Positions 9,141-18,091 of a stretch of 64,000 bases of DNA are shown here, piece by piece (within the stretch, counting starts at the first letter, position 1; each line of letters opens with the position of its first letter). A program made the translations under genes and the position numbers. The notes under the pieces were generated by a model. It saw nothing but the letters and a program-made list of their open reading frames with translations, had not been told where the DNA came from and searched no databases. This stretch comes from Bradyrhizobium erythrophlei (GTDB lineage: Bacteria; Pseudomonadota; Alphaproteobacteria; Rhizobiales; Xanthobacteraceae), in contig NZ_LT670849.1 of assembly GCF_900142985.1 (NCBI RefSeq), positions 2,976,001 through 3,040,000 of the forward strand, given 5' to 3'.

Positions 9141-9218
9141 CCAGTGGAGTGGACTTGACATTCGCTAACCGGCCGCCGCGAGTTTGGAAAGCGAATGTCA
9201 AATCCTAAACTCCACTGG
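9141..9218. repeat. bulged hairpin element, copy 1
   Basis: Outer arms CCAGTGGAGT (9141-9150) and ACTCCACTGG (9209-9218) pair perfectly over 10 bp. After a 3-nt bulge on the right arm, an inner stem of about 16 bp follows, GGACTTGACATTCGCT against AGCGAATGTCAAATCC with one mismatch. The loop is 23 nt. Same architecture as the elements at 9232-9307 and 24767-24817. Confidence 0.85.
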
Positions 9219-9231
9219 AAACATATATTTG

Positions 9232-9307
9232 CTAGTGATCCAATGATTCTAACATTCGCAAAAGTGCCTGCTGAGAGGGGATGCGAATGTTGGAATCGGA
9301 TCACTAG
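9232..9307. repeat. bulged hairpin element, copy 2
   Basis: Outer arms CTAGTGATCC (9232-9241) and GGATCACTAG (9298-9307) pair perfectly. A 3-nt bulge (AAT) sits on the left arm, then a 16-bp inner stem GATTCTAACATTCGCA against TGCGAATGTTGGAATC with a single T-G wobble position. The loop is 21 nt. It ends 38 bp before the amine oxidase start. Confidence 0.88.
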
Positions 9308-9345
9308 TTGTTGACTCTCTTTTCAAGAATTTCGGACCCTGCGAT

Positions 9346-10749
9346 ATGGCGATGACGCGACGCGAGCTTCTTGCGGCATCGGCTGCCATGGCGATGGCGC
9401 CACTCGCCGGCCGCCGCGCCTTCGCAGCCCCGCTGCCGCGCGAGGCTGACATTGTCGTGATCGGCGCGGGCGCAGCCGGCGTCGCTGCGGCGCGGCGAAT
9501 TCAGGCGGCCAATCGCAAGGTGATCGTGGTGGAAGCCGACAGCCGCCTGGGGGGCCGCTGCTGGACCGACGCTACCGGCTTTGACGTGCCGTTCGACCGT
9601 GGTGCGCGATGGCTGCACAATCCCGAGACCAATCCGATGGTGAAACTGGCGCGCAGTGCCGGGCTCGATATCTCGGCGGCGCCTTTGGGCCAGAGAATCC
9701 GCATCGGACAACGTTACGCGCGCCCCGGCGAGACCGAGGAATTTCTGGCCGCGCTGGTTCGCACCAACCGCGCCATCGACGAAGCCTCGCGCGGCGGCAA
9801 GCCCGACGTGGCCTGCGCTTCGGTGCTGCCGAAAGAACTCGGTGACTGGGCGGGCACGGCGGAATTCGTGCTCGGCGCCAACGGCACCGGCAAGGACCTG
9901 CGCGATGTTTCTGTGATGGACAAGACGCGGGCGCAGGACCGCAATGCCGCGATCGGCTGCCGCCAAGGCGTCGGCGCGCTGGTCGCCAAGCTCGGCGAGC
10001 AGGTGCCGACGGCGCTGTCGACGCCGGCAAACCAGATCGTCTGGAACAACCGCGAGGTCGCGGTCGAAACGCCGGCGGGGCGGATCGCGGCGCGCGCGGC
10101 GATCGTCACGGTTTCGAGCAATGTGCTGGCGGCCGGCAACATCAGGTTCACGCCCGAACTGCCGAAGCGTCAGATCGAGGCCGCATCGAAGCTGTCGCTC
10201 GGCAGCTACGACCGGATCGCCCTACAACTGCCCGGCAACCCGCTCGGTCTCGGGCGCGACGAGGCGGTCATCGAACAGAGCAAATCGACCCGCACGGCGT
10301 TGCTGTCGGCCAACGTCGCAGGCTCGTCGCTGTGTTTGATCGATATCGGCGGCTCGTTCGGCCGCGATCTCACCAGCCAGGGCGAGAAGGCGATGGTGTC
10401 GTTTGCGATCGAGTGGCTGAACGGGCTGTTCGGCAGCAATCTCGCGGCTTCGGTGAAGCAATCGAGCATGACGCGCTGGAATGCTTCGCCGTTGACGCTC
10501 GGTGCGATGTCGGTAGCCGCGCCAGGCAGCCAAGGCTCACGAAAAATCCTCACCGAGCCGCTCGGCAATCTCTTCCTCGCGGGTGAAGCCAGCCACGAAA
10601 CCCTGTGGGGTACGGTCGATGGCGCCTGGGAGAGCGGTGAGCGCGCCGCTGAAGCCGCGCTGAAAAAGATCGGTGCGCTCAACGATTCCATCGCAGCGCC
10701 CGAGCGGCCCGGCCAGCGCCGCCGGGCGCGCGGGGCATCGTTCAACTGA
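9346..10749 (+). CDS. Tat-exported FAD-dependent amine oxidase family protein
   Basis: Flavin oxidoreductase of the monoamine oxidase type, probably exported folded. The N-terminus has a twin-arginine signal (TRRELLAAS, then a hydrophobic stretch, cleavage near AFA at residues 25-27). The FAD-binding loop GAGAAG is at about residues 40-45, followed by the conserved E-A-x-x-RLGGR segment. The C-terminal FAD motif is near LFLAGEASHETLWGTVDGAWESGERAA. The substrate is unknown. The start is ATG 9346 or 9352; neither has a strong ribosome binding site. It overlaps the next gene by one base. Confidence 0.9.
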   Translation: MAMTRRELLAASAAMAMAPLAGRRAFAAPLPREADIVVIGAGAAGVAAARRIQAANRKVIVVEADSRLGGRCWTDATGFDVPFDRGARWLHNPETNPMVKLARSAGLDISAAPLGQRIRIGQRYARPGETEEFLAALVRTNRAIDEASRGGKPDVACASVLPKELGDWAGTAEFVLGANGTGKDLRDVSVMDKTRAQDRNAAIGCRQGVGALVAKLGEQVPTALSTPANQIVWNNREVAVETPAGRIAARAAIVTVSSNVLAAGNIRFTPELPKRQIEAASKLSLGSYDRIALQLPGNPLGLGRDEAVIEQSKSTRTALLSANVAGSSLCLIDIGGSFGRDLTSQGEKAMVSFAIEWLNGLFGSNLAASVKQSSMTRWNASPLTLGAMSVAAPGSQGSRKILTEPLGNLFLAGEASHETLWGTVDGAWESGERAAEAALKKIGALNDSIAAPERPGQRRRARGASFN

Positions 10750-11441
10750 TGACGCAGACGACATCGCGGCCCAAGGCGCGGATCAAGGCGCTGATCTCCT
10801 GGTCGAGCGGCAAGGACAGCGCATTCTCGCTTCACGAAGTCAGGCAGGCCGGCGAATTCGACGTCGTCGGCGCGGTGACCACCGTTACCGAGACGTTCGG
10901 CCGCGTCTCCATTCACGGCGTGCGGGAAGAGATTCTGCGGGCGCAGCTTGAGGCCGCAGGTCTGCCGCCGCGCATCGTGCCGATTCCCTACCCTTGCCCG
11001 AACGACATCTACGAAGCGCGCATGGGCGAAGCGGTCGCACGTGCCGTGAAAGACGGCATCACCCACATGATCTTCGGCGATCTCTACCTCGCCGACATCC
11101 GCGCTTATCGCGAACAGAAACTCGCGGGCACGGGCATCACGCCGGTATTTCCGTTGTGGGAGAAGCCGACGCGCGCGCTGGCGCGCTCGATGATCGAAAG
11201 CGGGCTCAAAGCTTATCTTGCCACCGTCGACCTGAAAAAATTGCCGGCGGAATTCGCCGGGCGAGCTTTCGACGAGAAACTTCTCGCCGATTTGCCTGAT
11301 GGCGTCGACCCCTGCGGCGAGAACGGCGAGTTTCACACCTGCGTCGTGGCGGGGCCGATGTTCTCGCGCCCGCTTGCCGTGAAACCTGGCGAGCGCGTCG
11401 AACGCGACGGCTATGCCTATTGCGATTTAGTGATGAAGTAA
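10749..11441 (+). CDS. Dph6-like ATP pyrophosphatase (diphthine--ammonia ligase family)
   Basis: Adenine-nucleotide alpha-hydrolase fold with the PP-loop SSGKDS at residues 19-24. The middle and C-terminal motifs (THMIFGDLYLADIRAYRE, DPCGENGEFHTCV) are those of the Dph6/MJ0570 family. Eukaryotic and archaeal Dph6 amidates diphthine on elongation factor 2; bacteria lack diphthamide, so the bacterial substrate is unknown. The ATG overlaps the amine oxidase stop (TGATG), so the pair is translationally coupled. Length is 230 residues. Confidence 0.85.
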   Translation: MTQTTSRPKARIKALISWSSGKDSAFSLHEVRQAGEFDVVGAVTTVTETFGRVSIHGVREEILRAQLEAAGLPPRIVPIPYPCPNDIYEARMGEAVARAVKDGITHMIFGDLYLADIRAYREQKLAGTGITPVFPLWEKPTRALARSMIESGLKAYLATVDLKKLPAEFAGRAFDEKLLADLPDGVDPCGENGEFHTCVVAGPMFSRPLAVKPGERVERDGYAYCDLVMK

Positions 11442-11468
11442 GACGGTAGCGCAGATCGTCCCGAGGCT

Positions 11469-11573
11469 GTCATTCCGGGGCGCGAGAGAATCGAGCGAAC
11501 CCGGAATCCATTTCGCAACTTGCCGTATCGATAGATGGATTCCGGGTTCGCGCTGCGCGCGCCCCGGAATGAC
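11469..11573. repeat. nested inverted repeat (REP/BIME-like) between convergent genes
   Basis: Outer arms of 16 bp (GTCATTCCGGGGCGCG, 11469-11484, and its complement at 11558-11573) enclose inner arms of 17 bp (11495-11511 and 11535-11551, GCGAACCCGGAATCCAT). All pair perfectly. It fills the gap between the Dph6-like gene and pheT, which converge, and could end transcription from both sides. I recall this type being scattered through Bradyrhizobium genomes. Confidence 0.88.
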
Positions 11574-11581
11574 CAAAAACC

Positions 11582-13987
11582 TTACCGCAGCACGCCGCCG
11601 GTCTTCTTGCTGACTTCCGCCACGATCTTGGCCGCGACTGCCTCGATTTCCTGATCGGTCATGGTCTTTTCGCGCGGCTGAATGGTGACGGCAATCGCGA
11701 CCGACTTCTTGGCCTCGTCGATGCCCTTGCCTTCATAGACGTCGAATACCGTCACGCCCGTGATCAGCTTCTTGTCGACGCTCGAGGCCGCGCGCAGGAT
11801 ATCGCCGGCTTTCACGGCGCGATCGACGATGAAGGCGAAATCGCGCGACACCGGCTGGAACGCCGAGAGTTCGATCGCCGGCTTGGCGCGGGTCGGCCGC
11901 TGCTTGGCCTCGGGAATGCGGTCGAGGATGACCTCAAAGGCGACAATCGGGCCGTCGGCGCCGAGCTTCTCCAGCACGCGCGGGTGTAACTCACCGAAAT
12001 GGCCAAGCACGTTTTGCGGGCCGATCTGGATGGTGCCGGAGCGGCCGGGGTGCAGCCATGACGCTCCACCCGGCACCACCTGCAAGGCCGAGACCGGCGC
12101 GCCCGCGGCTGACAGCACGGCGAACGCATCGGCCTTGGCGTCGAACAGGCTCGCTGTGGCCGAGCCGGACCAGTTGCGTCCGAGTCCGGCCGAGGAAGAG
12201 AATCCGTGACGTACGCCGGCTGAGGCCGTGAACTGGTCTTCCGGTTGGTCGCCCTTGAAGACCTGACCGACCTCGAACAGCGCCACATCAGAAAAGCCGC
12301 GATCGGAGTTGGCCTGCGCTGCCGCAATCAGTCCCGGCAGCAGGCTCGGCCGCATGTCGGACAGATCAGAAGCGATCGGATTGGCGAGCGAAAGCTCCGC
12401 CTTGCCGCCACCAAACGATTCGGCCTGTGGCCTGGAGATGAACGACCACGTCACGGCCTCGACCATGCCGCGCGCGGCGAGCGCGCGCTTGGCGCGCCGC
12501 GTGCGCAGTTGCATCGGCTTGAGCACGGGCTTGCGCGGCGCATCGCCGCGCTCGAACGGCGTCATCGGCACGTGATCGACGCCGACGATGCGCACGATTT
12601 CCTCGACGATATCGGCCTTGCCGTGCACGTCCGATCGCCAGGAGGGAACCGCGACCTTCACCATCGCGCCGCTGCCAGCCACCATGAAACCAAGGTGGGC
12701 GAGGATGCGCTTGATTTCCGGGAACGCCACGTCGATGCCGGCGAGACGCTTCACCTCGGCAATCGGGAAATCGATGATGCGGTCGTCGCCGAAGGCGTTG
12801 CCGACCACGATGTTTTCGGATGGAGCGCCGCCGCAGATTTCCATCACCAGCTTCGTGGCCATCTCCAGCCCCGGCACCATGAAGGCCGGATCGACGCCAC
12901 GCTCGAAACGATAGCGGGCGTCCGAATTGATGCCGAGCTTGCGGCCGGTTTGCGCGATGTTGATCTCGTTCCACAGCGCTGATTCGATCAGCACATCGGT
13001 GGTTGTCTCCGAGCAGCCGGAGGCCTCGCCGCCCATGATGCCGGCGAGCGATTCGACGCCGTGCTCATCGGCAATCACGCACATCGAGTTGTCGAGCGTA
13101 TAGGTGCGGCCGTCGAGCGCCAGCAGCGTTTCGCCGTCGCGTCCGCGCCGCACCACGAGATCGCCCCTCACCTTGGCCGCATCGAACACGTGCAGCGGCC
13201 GCGCGCGGTCATAAGTCATGAAGTTGGTGATATCGACCAGCGCATTGATCGGCCGAAGCCCGATCGAGGTCAGCCGCTTTTGCAGCCATTCCGGCGATGG
13301 TCCGTTCTTGACACCGCGCACCAGCCGTAGCGCGAAGCCCGGACAGAGGCCCTGGTCTTCGACCTTCACTTTCACGGGGCAGGGGAATTCACCCTTGATG
13401 GCGCGGATCGCCGGGTCCTTGAACTTGCCCATGTCGGCGGCGGCAAGATCGCGCGCGATGCCGTGGACGCCGGTGCAATCCTGCCGGTTCGGCGTCAGGT
13501 TGATCTCGAACACGGCATCGCCAAGCCCCGCCCACCCGGCGTAAGGCGTGCCGATCGGCGCGTCGGCCGGCAATTCCATGATGCCGTCGTGGTCTTCGGA
13601 GATCTTCAGTTCGGCTGCCGAACACAGCATGCCGCGGCTCTCGACGCCTCTGATAGTGCCGACGCCAAGCGTGATGTCCTTGCCCGGAATGTAAGTGCCG
13701 GGCGGTGAGAACACGCTGATGAGGCCGGCGCGCGCATTCGGGGCGCCGCAGACGACCTGCACCGGCGCCGCACCGTTACCGGTATCGACCATGCAGACCC
13801 GCAGGCGATCCGCGTTCGGATGCTGTTCGGCCGAGATCACGCGCGCAATGGTGAAGGGCGCGAGTTGTTTGGCCTTGTCTTCGAGGCTTTCGACCTCGAG
13901 CCCGATCATGGTGAGCTTCTCGGCGAGCTTCTCCACCGTCTCGTCGGTGTCGAGATGTTCTTTCAGCCAGGAGAGAGTGAACTTCAT
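11582..13987 (-). CDS. pheT: phenylalanine--tRNA ligase beta subunit
   Basis: Large subunit of the (alpha-beta)2 enzyme that charges tRNA-Phe. At 801 residues it is the normal bacterial length. The N-terminal tRNA-binding domain (about 40-150) contains [12 protein letters not shown]3/4 editing and B5 domains follow, with the [16 protein letters not shown] segment, and the C-terminal anticodon-binding (FDX-ACB) domain begins near [16 protein letters not shown]. It is preceded by a DUF559 cassette rather than directly by pheS; its ATG overlaps that gene's stop by four bases. Confidence 0.97.
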   Translation of the reverse strand: MKFTLSWLKEHLDTDETVEKLAEKLTMIGLEVESLEDKAKQLAPFTIARVISAEQHPNADRLRVCMVDTGNGAAPVQVVCGAPNARAGLISVFSPPGTYIPGKDITLGVGTIRGVESRGMLCSAAELKISEDHDGIMELPADAPIGTPYAGWAGLGDAVFEINLTPNRQDCTGVHGIARDLAAADMGKFKDPAIRAIKGEFPCPVKVKVEDQGLCPGFALRLVRGVKNGPSPEWLQKRLTSIGLRPINALVDITNFMTYDRARPLHVFDAAKVRGDLVVRRGRDGETLLALDGRTYTLDNSMCVIADEHGVESLAGIMGGEASGCSETTTDVLIESALWNEINIAQTGRKLGINSDARYRFERGVDPAFMVPGLEMATKLVMEICGGAPSENIVVGNAFGDDRIIDFPIAEVKRLAGIDVAFPEIKRILAHLGFMVAGSGAMVKVAVPSWRSDVHGKADIVEEIVRIVGVDHVPMTPFERGDAPRKPVLKPMQLRTRRAKRALAARGMVEAVTWSFISRPQAESFGGGKAELSLANPIASDLSDMRPSLLPGLIAAAQANSDRGFSDVALFEVGQVFKGDQPEDQFTASAGVRHGFSSSAGLGRNWSGSATASLFDAKADAFAVLSAAGAPVSALQVVPGGASWLHPGRSGTIQIGPQNVLGHFGELHPRVLEKLGADGPIVAFEVILDRIPEAKQRPTRAKPAIELSAFQPVSRDFAFIVDRAVKAGDILRAASSVDKKLITGVTVFDVYEGKGIDEAKKSVAIAVTIQPREKTMTDQEIEAVAAKIVAEVSKKTGGVLR

Positions 13988-14451
13988 GGCTGTCGGCCTC
14001 CGGTGTTACTGCTCCCTCCCCCCTTGTGGGGGGACTTTCCCCTCCCCCGCTTGCGGGGGAGGGTTAGGGTGGGGGCTCTTTCTTCAACGGCAGAAGCAAT
14101 TGTTTCGAGAACACCGGTGCGATTTGTCATTACGTCAAGGTTGCTAAAGCGAAGAACCTGAAAGCCTTTGGCTTCGATAGTCGCTGTCCGTCTCACATCA
14201 GCCTTTTCTCCACGGGAGGAAAAATGCTGACCACCGTCAAGCTCAATAACAAGTTTGGCGGCATGGCACATAAAATCGGCAACGTAAGTGTCTATCGGGA
14301 CTTGCCTGCGGAAGCCGGCTCCGCCTAGCCGGTGACCACGTAATTCAGACCAGAGGATTCTTTCAGCGTCCGTAGAATTCCTTCGAAGTGCGCGAGCATT
14401 GGCGCGAAGCTTGTGCGAGACGTTCCAGCCAGGACTCTTGCGATCAACCAT
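13984..14451 (-). CDS. DUF559 endonuclease-like protein inserted between pheS and pheT
   Basis: A 155-residue protein of the DUF559 family, related to very-short-patch-repair-type nucleases. The core at about residues 12-122 shows the family helix [16 protein letters not shown] and the nuclease-like residues Asp59 (YVADF), Glu70 and Asp72 (VIELDGGQH), with His76. The last 30 residues are encoded by an intergenic-type repeat and look accidental. The ATG at 14451 lies just inside the right-hand inverted repeat; ATG 14457 is the alternative. The stop overlaps the pheT start. No biochemical function is established for this family. Confidence 0.8.
   Translation of the reverse strand: MVDRKSPGWNVSHKLRANARALRRNSTDAERILWSELRGHRLGGAGFRRQVPIDTYVADFMCHAAKLVIELDGGQHFSSRGEKADVRRTATIEAKGFQVLRFSNLDVMTNRTGVLETIASAVEERAPTLTLPRKRGRGKSPHKGGGSSNTGGRQP
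14041..14076. repeat. left inverted repeat of the DUF559 cassette
   Basis: This 36-bp sequence is the inverted counterpart of 14458-14493, differing at only two positions. Its core CCTCCCCCGCTTGCGGGGGA is itself a palindrome. It is translated as the arginine/proline-rich tail of the DUF559 protein. Confidence 0.88.
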
Positions 14452-14457
14452 CGGCAT

Positions 14458-14493
14458 GCCCCCACCCCAACCCTCCCCCGCAAGCGGGAGAGG
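14458..14493. repeat. right inverted repeat of the DUF559 cassette
   Basis: The matching 36-bp arm, with core CCCTCCCCCGCAAGCGGGAG, lies between the pheS stop and the DUF559 start. Together with the left arm it brackets a 381-bp segment that encodes almost exactly the DUF559 core domain. Confidence 0.88.
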
Positions 14494-14534
14494 GAGCCTC
14501 ACCTTTCGTGCGGGAGGACTGTTGGCAATCACTC

Positions 14535-15617
14535 TCACGTGCTCAGCCCTCCCGCCAGTGTCGGGATGTCGAGCGGCTTGAAGCCGTAATGGGCGAGCCA
14601 GCGCACGTCGCTCTCGAACAATTGCCGCAGATCGCTCATGCCGTATTTCAGCATCGCGATGCGGTCGATGCCCATGCCCCAGGCAAAGCCCTGATACACA
14701 TCGGGGTCGATGCCGCAGGCGCGCAGCACGTTCGGATGCACCATGCCGCAACCGAGAATCTCGAGCCAATCCTCGCCTTCACCGAAGCGAATTTCGCCGT
14801 TGCCGCGCCGGCACTGAATATCGACTTCGAGCGACGGCTCCGTGAACGGAAAGAACGACGGCCGGAAGCGCATGTTGATGTGGTCGACCTCGAAGAAAGC
14901 CTTGCAGAATTCGTGCAGGATCCATTTGAGATGGCCGAGGTGCGAGTGCTTGTCGATGACGAGGCCTTCGACCTGGTGGAATTGCGGCGTATGGGTCGCA
15001 TCGGAATCGATGCGATAGGTGCGCCCCGGGCAGATCACGCGGATCGGCGGTTTTTGCGACAGCATCGTGCGCACCTGCACCGGCGAGGTGTGGGTCCGCA
15101 GCAGCATGCGCGAGCCGTCTTCCTTCGGGTTGAAGAAGAACGTGTCGTGCATTTCGCGCGCCGGATGGCCTTCCGGGAAATTCAGTTTGGTGAAGTTGTA
15201 ATCGTCGGTCTCGATGTCCGGTCCTTCGGCGACGGAAAAGCCCATGTCGGCGAAGATCGCTGTCAGCTCGTCCCAGACCTGGCTCAAGGGGTGGATTCGG
15301 CCCGCTTCCGTCGGCGCCTCGCGCAAGGGAAGCGTGACGTCGACGGTCTCGGACGCCAGCCGCGCGTCAAGCGCGGCCGATTTCAGGACCTCGCGCCGCG
15401 CGGTGAGCGCTTCCGTGACCTTGTCCTTGGCGAGATTGATCTTGGCGCCTTCAGTCTTGCGCTCGTCGGGCGACATCTTGCCGAGCGTCGCGAGCAGGGC
15501 CGAGATCGAGCCTTTTTTGCCGAGGGCCGCGACACGCACGGCCTCGAGCGCGGCTTCGTCAGACGAAGCGGCGATTTCTGTCAGAATTTGCTGTTCGAGC
15601 GTGACGAGGTCGGACAT
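14535..15617 (-). CDS. pheS: phenylalanine--tRNA ligase alpha subunit
   Basis: Catalytic subunit of phenylalanyl-tRNA synthetase. The start at [12 protein letters not shown] (15617) gives 360 residues; the frame is open 27 codons further up, but that stretch is translated repeat DNA. The coiled-coil N-terminus is followed by the class II core with motif 2 (the TSPVQVRTM... to [10 protein letters not shown] region) and motif 3 near [17 protein letters not shown]. It lies downstream of rplT on the same strand, the usual order, but is separated from pheT by the DUF559 cassette. Confidence 0.97.
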   Translation of the reverse strand: MSDLVTLEQQILTEIAASSDEAALEAVRVAALGKKGSISALLATLGKMSPDERKTEGAKINLAKDKVTEALTARREVLKSAALDARLASETVDVTLPLREAPTEAGRIHPLSQVWDELTAIFADMGFSVAEGPDIETDDYNFTKLNFPEGHPAREMHDTFFFNPKEDGSRMLLRTHTSPVQVRTMLSQKPPIRVICPGRTYRIDSDATHTPQFHQVEGLVIDKHSHLGHLKWILHEFCKAFFEVDHINMRFRPSFFPFTEPSLEVDIQCRRGNGEIRFGEGEDWLEILGCGMVHPNVLRACGIDPDVYQGFAWGMGIDRIAMLKYGMSDLRQLFESDVRWLAHYGFKPLDIPTLAGGLST

Positions 15618-15665
15618 GGCGACGAACACCCCAAGAGAAAGCGCTCGCAGTCCATTTACGCCGTC

Positions 15666-15744
15666 ATCATCCGCGAAAGCGGATGATCCAGTAATCACCG
15701 ATACTGATGTCGGAGGTTACTGGATGCCCCGCCTGCGCGGGGCA
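15666..15744. repeat. composite palindromic repeat between rplT and pheS
   Basis: Three consecutive dyads: ATCATCCGC...GCGGATGAT (15666-15687), CCAGTAA...TTACTGG (15688-15694 with 15717-15723) and TGCCCCGC...GCGGGGCA (15725-15744). The layout resembles dispersed repeats of Bradyrhizobium relatives. It could attenuate read-through from rplT into pheS. Confidence 0.8.
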
Positions 15745-15789
15745 TGACAGCGGGATTGCAAGCTACCGCAGCGAATATGCGCTGACGCC

Positions 15790-16149
15790 TCAGGCCGCGA
15801 GCGCTGCCTTGGCCTTTTCTGCGATCGCCTGGAACGCGGCGGGCTCGTTGATCGCGAGATCGGAGAGCACCTTGCGGTCAACCATAATGCCGGACTTTGA
15901 CAGGCCGTTGATAAACACGCTGTAGGTCATGCCAAACGGGCGGACGGCGGCGTTGAGACGCTGAATCCACAGCGCGCGGAAGGTGCGCTTCTTGCGCTTG
16001 CGATCGCGGAAGGCGTACTGGCCGGCCTTTTCGACTGCGGGCTTGGCGGCGCGAATCGTATTCTTGCGGCGGCCGCGATAACCCTTGGCGGCCTTGTAGA
16101 CTTTCTTGTGCTTGGCGTGGGCGGTCACACCGCGTTTGACGCGAGCCAT
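15790..16149 (-). CDS. rplT: 50S ribosomal protein L20
   Basis: Early-assembly 23S rRNA-binding protein. At 119 residues it is the standard length, with the highly basic N-terminal extension [17 protein letters not shown] and the conserved [16 protein letters not shown] and [20 protein letters not shown] segments. It follows rpmI by 70 bp on the minus strand, the usual L35-L20 pair. In other bacteria L20 represses this operon by binding its leader. Confidence 0.98.
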   Translation of the reverse strand: MARVKRGVTAHAKHKKVYKAAKGYRGRRKNTIRAAKPAVEKAGQYAFRDRKRKKRTFRALWIQRLNAAVRPFGMTYSVFINGLSKSGIMVDRKVLSDLAINEPAAFQAIAEKAKAALAA

Positions 16150-16219
16150 GACGGAGCTCCTTGAAATTCGGAAAAATGGGTGACGGATCGCCGCGCGAAC
16201 GGCGTGGCGTTAGGCGCGA

Positions 16220-16420
16220 TCAGGCGTTCGGCAGGAAGTACTTCTTGACGTTGTCGCCGTCGGTCTTGAACAGCACGCGCGTGCCGCGCAGCTGCCTGAT
16301 CTGCTTCTTCGTCCGCTTGATCATGCCATGGCGCTTGCCGCGCTGGGCGTGCAGGACTTTGCCTGTGGCAGTCACCTTGAAGCGCTTTTTAGCGCCCGAC
16401 TTGGTCTTCAGCTTGGGCAT
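16220..16420 (-). CDS. rpmI: 50S ribosomal protein L35
   Basis: A 66-residue basic ribosomal protein with the family signature [20 protein letters not shown] and the [20 protein letters not shown] segment. It is first in the rpmI-rplT pair. Unlike the common arrangement, infC is not directly upstream: a plus-strand secreted-protein gene lies between, so rpmI must have its own promoter in the 270-bp gap upstream. Confidence 0.98.
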   Translation of the reverse strand: MPKLKTKSGAKKRFKVTATGKVLHAQRGKRHGMIKRTKKQIRQLRGTRVLFKTDGDNVKKYFLPNA

Positions 16421-16442
16421 TTGGCTCTCCTAATTGCCGCAG

Positions 16443-16463
16443 AAAAACCCGCCGAAAACGGCG
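16443..16463 (-). promoter_or_regulatory. terminator-like hairpin in the rpmI leader
   Basis: Read on the minus strand, CGCCGTTTTCGGCG forms a 5-bp GC-rich stem with a TTTT loop, followed by GG and five T residues, ending some 23 bases before the rpmI ATG. This is the shape of an intrinsic terminator inside the leader. Attenuation, perhaps by L20, is an inference; it may instead end transcripts arriving from upstream. Confidence 0.5.
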
Positions 16464-16694
16464 TCCTTGCGGCTAAAATGCTCGTTAGAGCGTTGAAAGT
16501 GCTCAGGTTTTTACGTCAACCGACAAAACCCGCACGGTCATCGCCACGGCAGCCCTATTCAGCCGGGCGATGAAGGTCGCGCTTATGGCAGAACAACTTC
16601 ATTTTGGCAACGATGAACCGCCAAATCAGCTTCGCCGACTGATGTCAGGATGCCGACATTGGCACCGCCAACATCAGCCGCAGGGCAGGACAAA

Positions 16695-17117
16695 ATGAGC
16701 ATTTCAGCCCAATCGATTACCTCTTTTTCGAATTTCAAACGGAGCGGCTTCGCACGGGGCGCTTTTGCCCTCGCGATAACAGCTTTTGCCGCCGCGACCG
16801 CGAGCCCGGCATCGGCCGGCCCCCGGCCGGGCGCCTATGACGGCAACTGGAACGTGACCTTCACCACCAGGGCCGGCAATTGCTCTTCGACCAACAGCGC
16901 GCCCTTTGCCGTATCCGGTACCCAGGTTTCATCGGCCGGCGGCGGCAAGGTGACGGGCGGCGTGCGCCCCAACGGGACCTTGGCCGTCAATATCTCGGTC
17001 GGTATGTCGCATGCGAGCGGCACAGGTCGGCTGGCCGGCAATTCCGGCGCCGGCCGCTGGAGCGGCGTCATCACCGGCGACAAGTGCAGCGGCACCTGGG
17101 TGGCGACCAGAACCTAG
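16695..17117 (+). CDS. small exported hypothetical protein
   Basis: A 140-residue protein with a signal peptide (basic region KRSGFARG, hydrophobic stretch, cleavage near ASA at about residue 41). The mature part begins GPRPGAYDGNWNVTFTTRAGNC and is glycine- and serine-rich, with two cysteines that could form a disulfide and a C-terminal GKCSGTW-like motif (DKCSGTWVATRT). The pattern of alternating strands suggests a small beta-barrel. I do not recognise a named family. The start is set by GGCAGGACAAA before the ATG. It lies on the opposite strand between infC and rpmI. Confidence 0.75.
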   Translation: MSISAQSITSFSNFKRSGFARGAFALAITAFAAATASPASAGPRPGAYDGNWNVTFTTRAGNCSSTNSAPFAVSGTQVSSAGGGKVTGGVRPNGTLAVNISVGMSHASGTGRLAGNSGAGRWSGVITGDKCSGTWVATRT

Positions 17118-17140
17118 CATCGTCGTCGCGTCCCCGGCGC

Positions 17141-17206
17141 CGTCATTGCGAAGAGCGAAAGCGACGAAGCAATCGCTGGATTGCTTCGCTATCGCTCGCA
17201 ATGACG
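17141..17206. repeat. palindromic repeat with CGTCATTGCG ends
   Basis: CGTCATTGCG (17141-17150) is inverted as CGCAATGACG (17197-17206); inside, GAAGCAATC and GATTGCTTC pair as well. It lies between the convergent secreted-protein gene and infC. This is a common repeat type in Rhizobiales intergenic DNA and may serve as a bidirectional terminator. Confidence 0.82.
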
Positions 17207-17296
17207 AGATTGCGGCCGTGCCAACCGTCGGTGGTTATGGGTGCCCGCGCCAGTGCGCAATTGCGCACAAGGCGGGGACGACCATTGAGGGGTCAA

Positions 17297-17836
17297 TCAG
17301 CGCGGCGCCAGAACCATGACGACCTGGCGGCCTTCAAATCGAGCGTCCTGCTCGACCTTGGCAAACTCTGCGACGTCGGTCTTGATCTTGTCGAGAAGCT
17401 TGGTGCCGATTTCCTGGTGCGCCATTTCACGGCCGCGGTAGCGCAAGGTGATCTTGACCTTGTCGCCTTCCTCGAAGAAGCGCTGCATGGCGCGCATTTT
17501 CACGTCGTAGTCGTGATCGTCGATCATCGGCCGGAGCTTGATCTCCTTGATTTCGACGGTCTTCTGTTTCTTGCGGGCTTCAGCCGCTTTCTTCTGCGCC
17601 GAGTACTTGTACTTCCCGTAGTCCATGATCTTGCAGACGGGAGGACTGACGTTCGGCGAAATCTCAACGAGATCCATTCCGGCATCGATCGCCATTTTGA
17701 TGGCGGCGATCGTCTCGACCGTGCCCTGGTTCGTGCCGTTCTGGTCGATTAGCTGAACCGTTGCGTTGCGGATCTCATCATTGGTGCGCGGCCCGTCTTT
17801 GGCAACTGCGGGCGGGGCTCTATTGGGACGGCGAAT
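17297..17836 (-). CDS. infC: translation initiation factor IF-3, with ATT start codon
   Basis: Binds the 30S subunit and controls start-codon and initiator-tRNA selection. The protein of 179 residues ends ...[11 protein letters not shown] and contains the two IF3 domains joined by the lysine-rich linker near [14 protein letters not shown]. No ATG, GTG or TTG is well placed; the coding match begins [11 protein letters not shown], whose first codon is ATT (17836-17834), preceded by GGAG eight bases upstream. E. coli infC also uses AUU, allowing IF3 to repress its own translation. A 7-bp GGGCAAG hairpin (17893-17910) lies in its leader. Confidence 0.95.
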   Translation of the reverse strand: MRRPNRAPPAVAKDGPRTNDEIRNATVQLIDQNGTNQGTVETIAAIKMAIDAGMDLVEISPNVSPPVCKIMDYGKYKYSAQKKAAEARKKQKTVEIKEIKLRPMIDDHDYDVKMRAMQRFFEEGDKVKITLRYRGREMAHQEIGTKLLDKIKTDVAEFAKVEQDARFEGRQVVMVLAPR

Positions 17837-17892
17837 GGGTGGTTCTCCAAAATTGTGAGCGAAGGTCGTAGTTTGAAGGAATAAGGCGTTGC

Positions 17893-17910
17893 GGGCAAGC
17901 AAACTTGCCC
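17893..17910 (-). promoter_or_regulatory. hairpin in the infC leader
   Basis: GGGCAAG and CTTGCCC pair perfectly around a 4-nt loop, 57 bases upstream of the infC start codon. No T-tract follows on the minus strand. It is a plausible leader structure; its role is unknown. Confidence 0.4.
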
Positions 17911-18091
17911 TTTGGCCGCCAAAAAGCATCAAATGCGAGGCTTTTGGGCCACGCGAGATGTTTCGACCGGCGAGATAGGACGAAGCCAAACCTTCCGCAA
18001 GCACCATAACGCACAAGGTCGCATTTGGTCCCGGCATCTGGTTGACGTGACTTGACCGCTCGCGCACAGAGACGTTCGGAGTGACGATCCC

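Larger units (their letters stand above)
8961..9345. other. 384-bp divergent intergenic region rich in dyads
   Basis: No protein gene is supported here. It contains a perfect 14-bp palindrome TCAATCATGATTGA (9069-9082), then two long bulged hairpins (9141-9218 and 9232-9307, listed separately). The region serves the minus-strand hydrolase and the plus-strand amine oxidase. Confidence 0.7.

Noticed and set aside
14041..14493. The pheS-pheT gap as a pseudogene remnant
   Set aside because: The DUF559 frame is intact over its whole core with nuclease-type residues kept, so it is called a gene.
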